This document shows, in pieces, positions 8,989 to 17,249 of a DNA stretch of 53,239 nt. How positions within the stretch are numbered: position 1 is the first letter of the stretch; each line of letters starts with the position of its first letter. This DNA is from Pseudomonadota bacterium. Lineage in GTDB: Bacteria; Myxococcota_A; UBA9160; SZUA-336. A program made the position numbers and the translations under genes. The notes beneath the pieces are model-generated. The model saw only the letters and a list, made by a program, of their open reading frames with translations. It did no database searches and was not told where the DNA came from. The stretch lies in NCBI GenBank assembly GCA_003247575.1, contig QJZC01000055.1, forward strand, positions 1 through 53,239, in the 5' to 3' direction.

Positions 8989-9672
8989 ATGCTCGTGCGG
9001 GCAGTTGGTCTGGCCTTAGTCGCGGTTTCGTTCCTGTCGTGTGCCAACCAGCACGGCCTGGCGCCGGTTGCGCTCGATTTCTTCGTGCAAGCACCGATCG
9101 ACAATCCCTGGAATCACAAGATCCAGAACTGGCAGGAACGCCACCATCTGGACCCTGCCGTCGAGGACGCCGACCTCGAGGCTGACTCGGATCTCGGCCG
9201 CGCCTATCACGACTTCACGCTGCGCCTGCGCCGCGACGTCGTCGCCGAGACCGTGGAGTGGGTCCAGGCCCGCAGCCGTGAATCCTATCGGCCGGATGGG
9301 GATCGCGATCACTGGGCGACCCTCGGTGAGGTGGTGGAGCAGGGCGGAGACGACTGCGATGGTCTCGATCTCTTGACCTTCGTGCTGCTCCGGCGGCTCG
9401 GGTTTCGCGAGGACGAGATCTTCCGATCCATCGTTGTCGAGCGCTCCACTGGGCAACATCACATGGTGACGCTCTGGTTCGACCGCGATGCTAAGGATCC
9501 GCTGGTCCTCGACCCGACTGGCGTCGTTACGACCGGCCTCGCACGCCTCTCGGATGTGAGTGACTGGGAGCCGATCGAGCTCTTCGACGAGAGCGAGCAC
9601 TACGCGGTCGGTCCGTTCGTACCGGGTCGCCCGAACAAGATGAGCTCCACGGGGCGCGGACGCGCGCAGTAA
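8989..9672 (+). CDS. transglutaminase-like cysteine protease lipoprotein (BTLCP/peptidase C93 type)
   Basis: 227 residues. Signal peptide MLVRAVGLALVAVSFLS then Cys18, a lipoprotein start. The core has the Cys-His-Asp triad of the bacterial transglutaminase-like cysteine proteinases: Cys123 in GGDDCDGLDL, His158 in GQHHMVTLW, and Asp175 in VLDPTG. LapG, the periplasmic protease that releases adhesins, belongs to this fold family, but the length and lipid anchor here differ and no LapD-like receptor is visible nearby. It follows the SLT lipoprotein by 193 bases on the same strand, suggesting a shared envelope role. The substrate is unknown. Confidence 0.75.
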   Translation: MLVRAVGLALVAVSFLSCANQHGLAPVALDFFVQAPIDNPWNHKIQNWQERHHLDPAVEDADLEADSDLGRAYHDFTLRLRRDVVAETVEWVQARSRESYRPDGDRDHWATLGEVVEQGGDDCDGLDLLTFVLLRRLGFREDEIFRSIVVERSTGQHHMVTLWFDRDAKDPLVLDPTGVVTTGLARLSDVSDWEPIELFDESEHYAVGPFVPGRPNKMSSTGRGRAQ

Positions 9673-9784
9673 CCCACAGCTCCACGCTCTGACGACCGCG
9701 AGCTGGCCGTCGTGCTGGGAGCTCACCCCCGGACATTCTGGCGTCTGACTCGCTTCTGTGGACGGGCTGCTAGACTCTCGGCTC

Positions 9785-10714
9785 ATGGCGGCCACGGGTG
9801 CGGTGAGTACGTGGGGGGGCGCGGAGGATCCCGCGTATCCGGGAGAGACTCCGGTCGATGCTGTCTTGCCGGGACAGACTGTCGTACCGCTGTGTCCGCT
9901 GTTCGATGGCGTTGCGCTACCGGCGATCTGGTCGCGTCTGCGCTCGCCGCTTGGGCGAGCCCTGGGTGATCTCTGGCGTGCTCTGCGGCTCGGCGAGCGC
10001 GCGCGTCCGCGGGTTTGGGTCGGCATGCGAGCGGGGTGCTTCGTCATCAACGCACACGGCTGGGAGCGACTCGAGGCGGTCATCCAGGGGCGCGAGCCGG
10101 ATCCGACACTGGTCCTTCCGGCGAAGCCGGGCTGGTCGCTGTTCACTCGGCCGCTCGAGCGTATGCGGATCCGTCGCGCGCTACGCGCGCTGGCCCTCCG
10201 TGTCGATCGTGCAGAGACGCGAGCCGTGGCGGGCCTGGATCGCGCCGAGGAGATCGATATCGCCAGTCTCGACACGCCCCCGCTCGCACGCGGTCCACTC
10301 GACGAGTGGATCTGGGCCGAGGTCTTGATCCCGTGGTTCGTGGCCCGCGCGGCCGACCAGCCTATCGAGGTTGCTGCGAAACGCGTTCAGCGGGCGCTGC
10401 GGGTCGAGCAGCGATTTGCTGCCGAGCTGGGGCGGCGGATGGTGAACGCGGGTGTGCTACATAAGCGCGGTGATGTCGCCTACCTGACCGTCGAGGAGCG
10501 GATTCAGGCGGTGGTCGATGGGTCGAGGCTCTGGATGCGTGTGGTCGAGGCGCGGGCGCAGCGCGTTCAGGTCTATGTCGATCGAGAGGTGCCCCAGGAT
10601 CGCGGGCTCGAGCCGCGGAGCAGTGCTGCGCACGAACGCGGTACTGCCCGACCGGAGCTTCCGCCCGCAACGAGGCGCCCGCTCGGCGAGGAGAGCGAAC
10701 ATGTCCCAGGCTGA
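9785..10714 (+). CDS. protein of unknown function, coupled to the CxxCxxCC protein
   Basis: 309 residues from the ATG at 9785; a GTG at 9758 is possible. There is no signal peptide or membrane helix. The middle is Arg/Ala/Leu-rich and helical. The segment with LGRRMVNAGVL, then DVAYLTVEE, faintly recalls the helical linker found ahead of the swivelling His domain in PEP-utilising phosphotransferase-like enzymes, but no ATP-grasp or His domain is present, so this is only a hint. The gene overlaps the next gene by 14 bases, implying translational coupling. Codon use looks coding throughout. Confidence 0.6.
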   Translation: MAATGAVSTWGGAEDPAYPGETPVDAVLPGQTVVPLCPLFDGVALPAIWSRLRSPLGRALGDLWRALRLGERARPRVWVGMRAGCFVINAHGWERLEAVIQGREPDPTLVLPAKPGWSLFTRPLERMRIRRALRALALRVDRAETRAVAGLDRAEEIDIASLDTPPLARGPLDEWIWAEVLIPWFVARAADQPIEVAAKRVQRALRVEQRFAAELGRRMVNAGVLHKRGDVAYLTVEERIQAVVDGSRLWMRVVEARAQRVQVYVDREVPQDRGLEPRSSAAHERGTARPELPPATRRPLGEESEHVPG

Positions 10715-11249
10715 TGGAAACAACGGAGCGGTCGAGCTCGAACTGCCGCTGCTCGATCTACCGTCCGCGCATCCCTGTCATCGCTGTGGCGAGTGCTGCA
10801 ACTATGTCGCGGTCGAGATCGACAACCCGTCGGCCTTCAAAGACTACGACAACATCTTCTGGTACCTCACCCATCGTAACATCAGCGTGTACGTCGACTG
10901 GGAAGGCGACTGGTTCATCGAGTTCGAGAGCCCCTGCGAGCACATGACCGAGGGCAAGACGTGTGGGATCTACGAAGAGCGCCCGCACATGTGCTCGAGC
11001 TTCTCCTGGAACGAGTGCGAGAAGACGACCGAGGAGCGTGCCTGGAAGCACCGTTTCGAGGAACCTGCGTCGTTCTTTGCCTGGGTCGAGGAGAAGCGGC
11101 CGAAGCAATTCGAACGCTACGCCAAGCGCCGCGCGAAGATGCTCCATGAGCGCCGCAAGGTGCGCTCCAAGGGCGACAAGAAGCGGCGCGTCGGCAGCGC
11201 GCCGCAGGTCGACGCAGGCGCGGCGAGCGAGGCCGGCACGGGCGCATAG
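10701..11249 (+). CDS. YkgJ-family CxxCxxCC cysteine-cluster protein
   Basis: 182 residues. CHRCGECC (Cys26, 29, 32, 33) is the hallmark of the UPF0153/YkgJ family, thought to bind a zinc or iron-sulfur cluster. Further cysteines follow in SPCEHM, KTCGIY, PHMCSSF and NECEK, as is usual for the family. The C-terminal tail is basic (HERRKVRSKGDKKRR). The ATG at 10701 is chosen for the GGAGAG 5 bases upstream and because it begins just before the cluster; it overlaps the preceding gene by 14 bases. The cellular role of the family is not established. Confidence 0.85.
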   Translation: MSQADGNNGAVELELPLLDLPSAHPCHRCGECCNYVAVEIDNPSAFKDYDNIFWYLTHRNISVYVDWEGDWFIEFESPCEHMTEGKTCGIYEERPHMCSSFSWNECEKTTEERAWKHRFEEPASFFAWVEEKRPKQFERYAKRRAKMLHERRKVRSKGDKKRRVGSAPQVDAGAASEAGTGA

Positions 11250-11273
11250 GTAGCGGTGGGCGCCCGCCCGCCC

Positions 11274-11326
11274 GCGGAGCTCTGGATCGCGCGGAGCTCT
11301 GGATCGGGCCTAGAGCTTTGGATCGG
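11274..11326. repeat. short tandem repeat in a convergent intergenic region
   Basis: Two 17-base units (11274-11290 and 11291-11307) share the first 16 bases, gcggagctctggatcg. A degenerate third unit (gcctagagctttggatcggg) follows. Downstream, ccgcgatccag at about 11336-11346 is a near inverted copy of the unit core. It lies between the stops of the convergent YkgJ-like and vWA genes, so it may act as a two-way transcription end. The core resembles the arm of the palindromic repeat at 49791. Confidence 0.6.
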
Positions 11327-11367
11327 GTAGGACTGCCGCGATCCAGTTCGGCTCGCTGGCCCTGGGC

Positions 11368-12690
11368 CTAGTCCTCGTTCTCTCGGTCGGATTCGCCCTG
11401 GGTCTCGATCTCGACTCGGCGCAGCATTTCTTCGCGCTTCTTCTCGATGTCGGCCAGGATGGTGTCGCGTACCTGCTCGTCGCGAGACGTCTCGATCTCG
11501 ACTGCGCGCCGCTTCAGATCCGTCAGACGTGCTTCCATGAGCCGGTTTCGCGCGGCGAGAAGAGCCGGAGTGAGCGGCTGCACGTCGCCGTTTGCAAGGA
11601 AGCGCAGGGGGACCTTGCGCCGTGCCTCGGTGCCGTCGCTCGAGCGCGCGTATACCTCGACCACGTTGTCGCCCTCGTTCATCGGGATCAGCGCCGAGTA
11701 GCTGCCGTCGGCTGCGCGATTGACGTAGCTGGCGGGCTTGTCGTTGGTGAGGTTGCGAATCTCGAGCGCCTCGATGTCGGAGAAGTTCACTGACTCGAAC
11801 ACCGCCTGCAGATCCCGGGGATTGAGTACTGGGGTGAAGATCCCGTCGGTGACTCGGGCCATCTCGACCGTGACCACCGGGTCGGCCAGTGCCTCTTCGC
11901 CGATGGCGAAGGTGTCGATGCGGATCTGGAAGTCGGCCGCCTTGGCAGCGCGCCCGATCGCCAGGCGCCGGTTGTTGTGGGTGGAGTTCTCGAACGGCAG
12001 GGTAGGCTTGCCGTCCGTGAGGAACAGCATGATGCGTCGCGCACCCTCGCGCCTCTCGCTGAAGGCGCTCTGAGACCCGATCAGCTCGACGGTCGCCACC
12101 TGGATGCCCGCCATCATGTTGGTGCGACCGCCGGGGCCGTCGCTCCGAATGTCCTCCAGGCCGCGGCGTACGCGGCTGTAGTCCGAGCTCAGCGGGACCA
12201 CCACGTTTGCATCCGGTGTCAGCGGATCCATGTCTCCCGCGAATCCGACGATGCCCACCCGGGTCGTACGCGGATCCAGCTGCTCGAGCATCGTCTCGAC
12301 CGCGGCGATCTCCGCCGACAGGATGTTGTCTGCGGAGTCGCTGCTGCGGAAGAACTGCCCGAAGAGCGACAGCACCGGCGTCCCCTCGGCGGGGCGGCGC
12401 CCGATCTCGCCGTCGCCGTCGATGTCCGCGCCCGACGGGTTCGAGGTGCTGTCCGACTGATCGATCACGAAGATGATGTCGAAGGTTTCGAACTCACCGT
12501 AGTGAGCGAGGGCTCGCCCCGCGACGAAGGCCATGCCGCCGGGGTCCCCGACGACGGCGCTCGGCTCGGGAGTCTCGATGCTGAGGTCGAGGCGTGGGCG
12601 CTCTTCTCCCGGTCTGGTGTCTGCGGCGAACGCGGGTACGGCCAAGCTGAGCAGGGCTGCGGCTACGGCTGACTGCAGGGCACGTTTCAT
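11368..12690 (-). CDS. secreted von Willebrand factor A domain protein
   Basis: 440 residues. Signal peptide MKRALQSAVAAALLSLAVPAFA, then a vWA domain with an intact MIDAS: Asp77-x-Ser79-x-Ser81 in VIDQSDSTS, a downstream Thr in GRTNMMAG, and the Asp in FLTDGKP. A DIDGDGEIG loop after the first MIDAS element looks like a calcium site. The C-terminal about 70 residues are a charged helix. The ATG at 12690 is strongly supported: it sits in an ATGA overlap with the malic enzyme stop and has GGGAGAG 6 bases upstream; the ATG at 12705 is not needed. The probable role is metal-dependent protein binding in the periplasm or outside. The partner is unknown. Confidence 0.85.
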   Translation of the reverse strand: MKRALQSAVAAALLSLAVPAFAADTRPGEERPRLDLSIETPEPSAVVGDPGGMAFVAGRALAHYGEFETFDIIFVIDQSDSTSNPSGADIDGDGEIGRRPAEGTPVLSLFGQFFRSSDSADNILSAEIAAVETMLEQLDPRTTRVGIVGFAGDMDPLTPDANVVVPLSSDYSRVRRGLEDIRSDGPGGRTNMMAGIQVATVELIGSQSAFSERREGARRIMLFLTDGKPTLPFENSTHNNRRLAIGRAAKAADFQIRIDTFAIGEEALADPVVTVEMARVTDGIFTPVLNPRDLQAVFESVNFSDIEALEIRNLTNDKPASYVNRAADGSYSALIPMNEGDNVVEVYARSSDGTEARRKVPLRFLANGDVQPLTPALLAARNRLMEARLTDLKRRAVEIETSRDEQVRDTILADIEKKREEMLRRVEIETQGESDRENED

Positions 12691-14042
12691 CGAGAACTCT
12701 CCCATGGCGACGCGGAGCTGTCCGCGGGGGAACCTTGTCGGCGCGCGACCGCCTCGACGGCGGCGGCGACCGCTTGATGAACATCGGAATGAAGCAGGCT
12801 GGGAATCAGCTCTCCCGGCTCGGCAAACTGTGCGATCGTCTGGGCGGCGACGATCTTCATCTCGTCGTCGATGCGCCGTGCACGGCCATCGAGCGCGCCG
12901 CGGAAGATGCCCGGGAATCCGAGCGCGTTGTTGACCGAGCGACCATCGGCGGCGAACGCCGCACCCGCGGCGAGCGCTCGTGCGGGAGTGATCTCGGGGT
13001 TCGGATTCGAGAGGGCGAGGAAGATCTGGCCTGCGCGAACCATCGATGGACTGATGAGGCCCGGGCGACCCGTGGTGGCGATCACGACCGACGCCTGGCT
13101 CATCACGTCGTCGAGCTCGCCGGTTCGTCCCCCGAGCGCCTCGAGCCGTGCGCGTGCCTCCAGCTTGATGTCTGTGCCGATCACATCCTTCACCCCGTAG
13201 CTCCGGAGGAGGCGAGCGATCCCCAGGCCGGCCGCGCCCAGCCCGACGAGTCCGACGGGAAGTGCCTCGAGCTCCTTCCCGGTGAGCTGAGTGGCGTTCA
13301 GCAGCACGGCCAGCACGACGACCGCGGTGCCGTGCTGATCGTCGTGCATGACGGGGATCGGGAGCTCAGCGCTCAGCCGGTCCTCGATCTCGAAGCACTC
13401 CGGAGCGGCGACGTCCTCGAGCTGAATGGCGCCGAAGGACGGGGCGATCTGGATCACCGTATCGACGAAGGTCTGGATGTCCCGGGTCGGGATCAGGATG
13501 GGCACGCCGGAAAGGCCCACGAGTCGGTCCAGCAGCACCGCCTTGCCTTCCATGACCGGGAGGCCCGCGTGCACTCCGATGTTTCCGAGGCCCAGGATCG
13601 CCGTTCCGTTGGTCACGATGGCGACGGTATGAGGCAGCGAGGTGTACTCGTACGCCTTGCTCGGAGTGTCGTGGATCGCCAGGCACACTTCGGCGACGCC
13701 GGGTGTATAGATCTGCCGCACGTCACTCAGGCGGTCCATGCGGACAGTGCTGCGCATGCGGATCTTGCCGCCCCGGTGGATTTCCATGACCGGATCGAGC
13801 ACGGCTTCGACCTCGAAGCCGTCGAGGCGGGTCAGCTCCTGCTCGATGCGCTCCAGCTGGTCGAGCCCCGTCAGGTAGAGCTCGAAGTCGCGCACGTTGA
13901 AGCCGCTGCCGGTGCGAACGCGCACGATGTCGCCGATGTTGGCGCCCGCGTTCCCGATCAGCTGGGCCAGCTTGCCGAGATAGCCGGGTTCGTCCCGGCT
14001 CATCACGCGCAGGATTCGAACCGTTCGATTGCTCTCTTCCAC
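12687..14042 (-). CDS. NAD(P)-dependent malic enzyme with N-terminal ACT domain
   Basis: 451 residues. Residues about 7-78 are an ACT regulatory domain (RILRVMSRDEPGYLGKLAQ), probably sensing a small metabolite. The malic enzyme follows: Tyr112 in RQIYTPGVAEVC, Lys167 in LPVMEGKAVL, the metal-site acids in IQLEDVAAPECFEIE and MHDDQHGTA, and a Rossmann GLGAAGLGIARLL motif. It converts malate to pyruvate and CO2 in the cytosol. Bacterial short-form malic enzymes are about 400 residues, so the ACT domain accounts for the extra length. It is translationally coupled to the secreted vWA gene, an odd pairing with no obvious metabolic link. Confidence 0.92.
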   Translation of the reverse strand: MEESNRTVRILRVMSRDEPGYLGKLAQLIGNAGANIGDIVRVRTGSGFNVRDFELYLTGLDQLERIEQELTRLDGFEVEAVLDPVMEIHRGGKIRMRSTVRMDRLSDVRQIYTPGVAEVCLAIHDTPSKAYEYTSLPHTVAIVTNGTAILGLGNIGVHAGLPVMEGKAVLLDRLVGLSGVPILIPTRDIQTFVDTVIQIAPSFGAIQLEDVAAPECFEIEDRLSAELPIPVMHDDQHGTAVVVLAVLLNATQLTGKELEALPVGLVGLGAAGLGIARLLRSYGVKDVIGTDIKLEARARLEALGGRTGELDDVMSQASVVIATTGRPGLISPSMVRAGQIFLALSNPNPEITPARALAAGAAFAADGRSVNNALGFPGIFRGALDGRARRIDDEMKIVAAQTIAQFAEPGELIPSLLHSDVHQAVAAAVEAVARRQGSPADSSASPWESSR

Positions 14043-14732
14043 GACTCTTTCGGAACCTCTGTTTCAATCGCTGCAGCGGCAACCGGCGGGAACGGGTTGC
14101 CCTGCGCTCGTTCGTCCTGCGCCTTGCTGACTGCCGTGTGCCCTCCAGGCCACATCGTTGCTTCTCTTCGGTCGTTGCACCTGCCCGCCACTTGCTGCGC
14201 TCGCGCCGGTTTTGCGGCCGTGGCGATGCGCCCTCTCGCGCACTCTCTGCCGTCGGCCTGCCCGGGAACCCCTCAGGGTACCGCTCACCACCCGCCTGTG
14301 CGCGGCTCCCCGGGCGCGCGGGCGCACAAGGATGCCTCGAGGATCTACGGGAAGGGCATTTCTGGAGAACTGCACCGCCTCAGCCGATCTAGAATGATAC
14401 ACGAGGATCGCGTCATGGGCTCCGGCGCGCCGCCTTCTTCGTCCGGAGGGGAGTCGCGCTAGGCGACAATCCTCTCCAACTTCACTGGTTGGAGCTGGAT
14501 TGTCTCCTTCATGGCTTCAAATTGTTGAGAATTGAGTGATTTTTGCAGCGATCGGCTGGATCGACACTCGTGGCGCGATCCGATAGGCTCGCGTGAGATT
14601 GAAATCTGGTCAGGATGGGTACCCTTGGGGTGAGCGGCGCGGTCGTTCGCGGGCCGGCCATGCGCGAGCCGGAATCGGGCGAGCCGGAATCGGGCGACCC
14701 ACCCGGTGTCGCGGAGGATCACCGAGAACAGT
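14043..14732. other. 690-bp divergent intergenic region
   Basis: This region lies between the minus-strand malic enzyme and the plus-strand amidase operon. It has no coding frame of normal composition. Bases 14500-14620 are AT-rich compared with the surroundings and probably contain the amidase promoter. It holds the hairpin at 14465-14504. I looked for SRP RNA, RNase P, tmRNA and 6S signatures and did not see them. Confidence 0.5.
14465..14504. repeat. strong hairpin upstream of the amidase operon
   Basis: GACAATCC (14465-14472) pairs with GGATTGTC (14497-14504), and inside it CTCCAAC (14474-14480) pairs with GTTGGAG (14488-14494), leaving a 7-base loop and a small bulge. No T-run follows on either strand, so it is not an ordinary terminator. 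It may be an operator, an mRNA structure or the remnant of a small element. Confidence 0.55.
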
Positions 14733-15626
14733 ATGCAGCGAATGACCCGCAATGCCGTGCGCCCTTCGACGCAGCGACTGCACGAACAGCCGCCGGGAAG
14801 GCAGTGGCCCGGACGCTCCTGCTCCTGGCTGGGCAGCTTGCTGGCCCTCGTGTTCGGCGTGGGGATGCTCTGCACGGTCGCGCTGCCGCTGGCTGCGCAT
14901 GCGCGAGATCGCGTGCGCGTGGTGGTGATCGACGCTGGTCACGGCGGGGACGACTTCGGCGCTATCGGAGTGCGTGGCACGCTCGAGAAGGACGTGGCGC
15001 TGACGTTCGCCAAGGCGCTCGGGAAGCGGCTCGAGCAGGCGGGGCTCCGGGTCGTGTATACCCGCAACAAGGACGTATTCGTCTCGCTCGCTTCGCGGAC
15101 TGCCATCGCGAACATCGCGCGCGCGGACCTGTTCCTGTCGGTTCATGCCAACTCCTCCCCGGACTCCGACGTGAAGGGACCCGAGACGTACTTCATCTCG
15201 CTCGAGGCGAGCGAGGGAGACGCCGCCGACGTCGTGCTGACCGAGAATCAGGTCTTCAAGCGCGAGGGGATCACGCCCGACAGCACCGATGTGGTGGGGG
15301 CGATTCTGGGCGACCTGATCCGCATGGACCTGCTGCGGGTGTCGAGTGACGTGGCTGCGGCGATCCAGCAGGAGCTGGCTGCGCTTCCCGGGCCCAGCCG
15401 CGGCGTACGTCAGGGAAAGTTCATCGTCCTTTCCGGGGTCAACATGCCCTCCGTGTTGATCGAACTCGGGTTCTTGACCAATCAGACCGACGAGGAAAAG
15501 TTGAACGACAGACGCTACCGCGACCAGCTCGCCGAGGCTATCGTGCGCGCCGTCCGGGGGCTTCGCATCGTCGATCGCGCCGAGCAGCGAGACGCCGAGG
15601 CCCGAGTCCAGGAGGGTGGGGAATGA
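14733..15626 (+). CDS. N-acetylmuramoyl-L-alanine amidase (Amidase_3)
   Basis: 297 residues from the ATG at 14733, which has GAGA 5 bases upstream; a GTG at 14706 is possible. An N-terminal basic stretch and a hydrophobic segment (LGSLLALVFGVGMLCTVALPLAAHA) direct export. The zinc amidase domain shows VVIDAGHGGDD (zinc His), GTLEKDVAL (zinc Glu), LSVHANSS (zinc His) and SVLIELGFLTN (catalytic Glu). It removes the stem peptide from MurNAc in the periplasm, as in cell separation. There is no AMIN or SPOR domain. The stop overlaps the rph start by 4 bases (ATGA). Confidence 0.92.
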   Translation: MQRMTRNAVRPSTQRLHEQPPGRQWPGRSCSWLGSLLALVFGVGMLCTVALPLAAHARDRVRVVVIDAGHGGDDFGAIGVRGTLEKDVALTFAKALGKRLEQAGLRVVYTRNKDVFVSLASRTAIANIARADLFLSVHANSSPDSDVKGPETYFISLEASEGDAADVVLTENQVFKREGITPDSTDVVGAILGDLIRMDLLRVSSDVAAAIQQELAALPGPSRGVRQGKFIVLSGVNMPSVLIELGFLTNQTDEEKLNDRRYRDQLAEAIVRAVRGLRIVDRAEQRDAEARVQEGGE

Positions 15627-16342
15627 GTCGTGCGGATGGCCGCGCGTGCGATGAGCTGCGCAAGGTCGAGATTCAGCCGGGGTTCGTGGAGAATCCGGCG
15701 GGCTCGGCACTGATTCGGATGGGGAGCACGGTGGTCCTGTGTACGGCCAGCGTGTCGGAGTCGGTTCCCGGCTTCCTGCGCGGAAGCGGTCGCGGCTGGG
15801 TCACGGCGGAGTACTCGATGCTCCCGGGCTCGACGTCCCAGCGCAGTGAGCGTGAGGCGGAGCGCGGCAAGATCAAGGGGCGGACCCAGGAGATCCAGCG
15901 TCTGATCGGCCGCAGCCTGCGCGCGGTCACCGACCTGGACGCGTTGGGGGAGCGTAGCGTGTATCTCGACTGTGACGTCCTGCAGGCCGACGGCGGCACG
16001 CGCACGGCCGCCATCACAGGGGCCTACGTCGCGCTCGCGCAAGCCTGCGATCGCCTGCTCGCGGCGAGGTACATCCACGCTTCGCCGCTGATCGACGGCG
16101 TTGCGGCCATCTCCGTGGGGATCATCGATGGCGAGGTCCGGCTCGACCTGCCTTACGAGGAGGATTCGCGCGCCGAAGTCGACATGAACGTGGTGCAGAC
16201 CCGCTCCGGCGGTCTGGTCGAGGTTCAGGGCACCGCGGAGCAGGGGACGTTCGACCGCGATCAGCTCAGCGCCATGCTCGAGGTCGCCGAGAAGGGCATC
16301 GCCGAGCTGTGTCAGATTCAAGAGCGAGCCCTGGGGCGGTGA
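15623..16342 (+). CDS. rph: ribonuclease PH
   Basis: 239 residues, the family's normal length. It trims tRNA 3' ends using phosphate. Visible family motifs: VLCTASV, GWVTAEYSMLPGST, GRTQEIQRLIGRSLRAV (phosphate-binding Arg), DCDVLQADGGTRTAAITGA (catalytic acids) and the C-terminal DQLSAMLEVAEKGI. The ATG at 15623 overlaps the amidase stop, and its own stop overlaps rdgB by 4 bases. The rph-rdgB pair is a common bacterial arrangement. Confidence 0.95.
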   Translation: MSRADGRACDELRKVEIQPGFVENPAGSALIRMGSTVVLCTASVSESVPGFLRGSGRGWVTAEYSMLPGSTSQRSEREAERGKIKGRTQEIQRLIGRSLRAVTDLDALGERSVYLDCDVLQADGGTRTAAITGAYVALAQACDRLLAARYIHASPLIDGVAAISVGIIDGEVRLDLPYEEDSRAEVDMNVVQTRSGGLVEVQGTAEQGTFDRDQLSAMLEVAEKGIAELCQIQERALGR

Positions 16343-16974
16343 CCCGACTGCTCCTGGCGACGCGCAACGCGGGCAAGCTCCGCGAGCTCCGCAGTTTGCT
16401 CGAGGGCGAGCGCCTCGAGCTGGTGGGGCTCGGCGAATTCCCGCACTTCGGCGAGGTCGAGGAGACGGGCAAGTCCTTCGAAGAGAATGCCGCGCTCAAG
16501 GCGACCCAGGCGGCCCGTGACCTCGACCTGTGGGCATTGGGCGAGGATTCTGGGCTCGAGGTCGACGCGCTCGGGGGGCGTCCGGGGATTCACTCGGCGC
16601 GCTATGCCGGCGAGCACGGAGACGACGCCGCCAACAACGCGAAGCTGATCGAGGAGCTACGCGGAGTCGAGAACCGTTCCGCCCGCTATGTGTGCAGCAT
16701 GGTCTTGGCGAGTCCCGGGGGCCGCGTGATTGCGACGACGCGCGGAGTGTGCGAGGGGCGCATCTCCAACACGCCGAGTGGGGTCCAGGGCTTCGGCTAC
16801 GACCCGTACTTCTGGCCCGAGCCCGCGCAGTGCTCGATGGCCTCCCTCGAGCCGCAGTCCAAGGACCTGATCAGCCACCGCGGCCAGGCGCTGCGCGCGA
16901 TGATCTCGCTGATCCGCATGCACCTCGGCTCCGAATCCGCCGTGGGCTCTCCCGAAGAGCCCACGGTGCGCTAA
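16339..16974 (+). CDS. rdgB: dITP/XTP pyrophosphatase (RdgB/HAM1)
   Basis: 211 residues from the GTG at 16339, which lies in a GTGA overlap with the rph stop; an upstream GTG at 16309 would add 10 residues with no support. It hydrolyses non-canonical purine triphosphates to monophosphates, keeping them out of nucleic acids. Motifs: LLLATRNAGKLRELR at the N-terminus, GKSFEENAALKA, LGEDSGLEVDALGGRPG with the catalytic acid, QGFGYDPYF and SHRGQALRAM. The length is slightly above the usual 195-205 because of the C-terminus. Confidence 0.95.
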   Translation: MTRLLLATRNAGKLRELRSLLEGERLELVGLGEFPHFGEVEETGKSFEENAALKATQAARDLDLWALGEDSGLEVDALGGRPGIHSARYAGEHGDDAANNAKLIEELRGVENRSARYVCSMVLASPGGRVIATTRGVCEGRISNTPSGVQGFGYDPYFWPEPAQCSMASLEPQSKDLISHRGQALRAMISLIRMHLGSESAVGSPEEPTVR

Positions 16975-17011
16975 TCTCCGATCGCGCGCCGGGTCACCCG
17001 AGCGCGCACGG

Positions 17012-17087
17012 CGGGGCGTAGCGCAGTTGGTAGCGCGTCGGCTTTGGGAGCCGAAAGTCCCCGGTTCGAATCCGGGCGCCCCGACCA
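17012..17087 (+). tRNA. tRNA-Pro (anticodon TGG), CCA encoded
   Basis: Full cloverleaf in 76 bases: acceptor CGGGGCG/CGCCCCG, D-stem GCGC/GCGC, anticodon stem TCGGC/GCCGA around loop TTTGGGA (anticodon TGG), variable AAGTC, T-stem CCCGG/CCGGG with loop TTCGAAT, discriminator A and encoded CCA. It lies 37 bases after rdgB on the same strand. Decayed accessory sequence begins right after it. Confidence 0.97.
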
Positions 17088-17249
17088 GGAAGTGGCTGTG
17101 TTCAGGCTCGATTCTTCAGGTTCGGCCAGCTATCGCGGCAGCTGTCATACCAGCTCCGGATGAAGCCGTACCGATGGAGCGGGCTCCTGTGCCGGAACGC
17201 ATTCGCGAAGGCGCTCCGCGGGTCCAGCTCCACCAAAGGGATAGAGGTC

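Noticed and set aside
12735..14462. 575-codon plus-strand frame opposite the malic enzyme
   Set aside because: Antisense shadow of a complete malic enzyme with all catalytic motifs.
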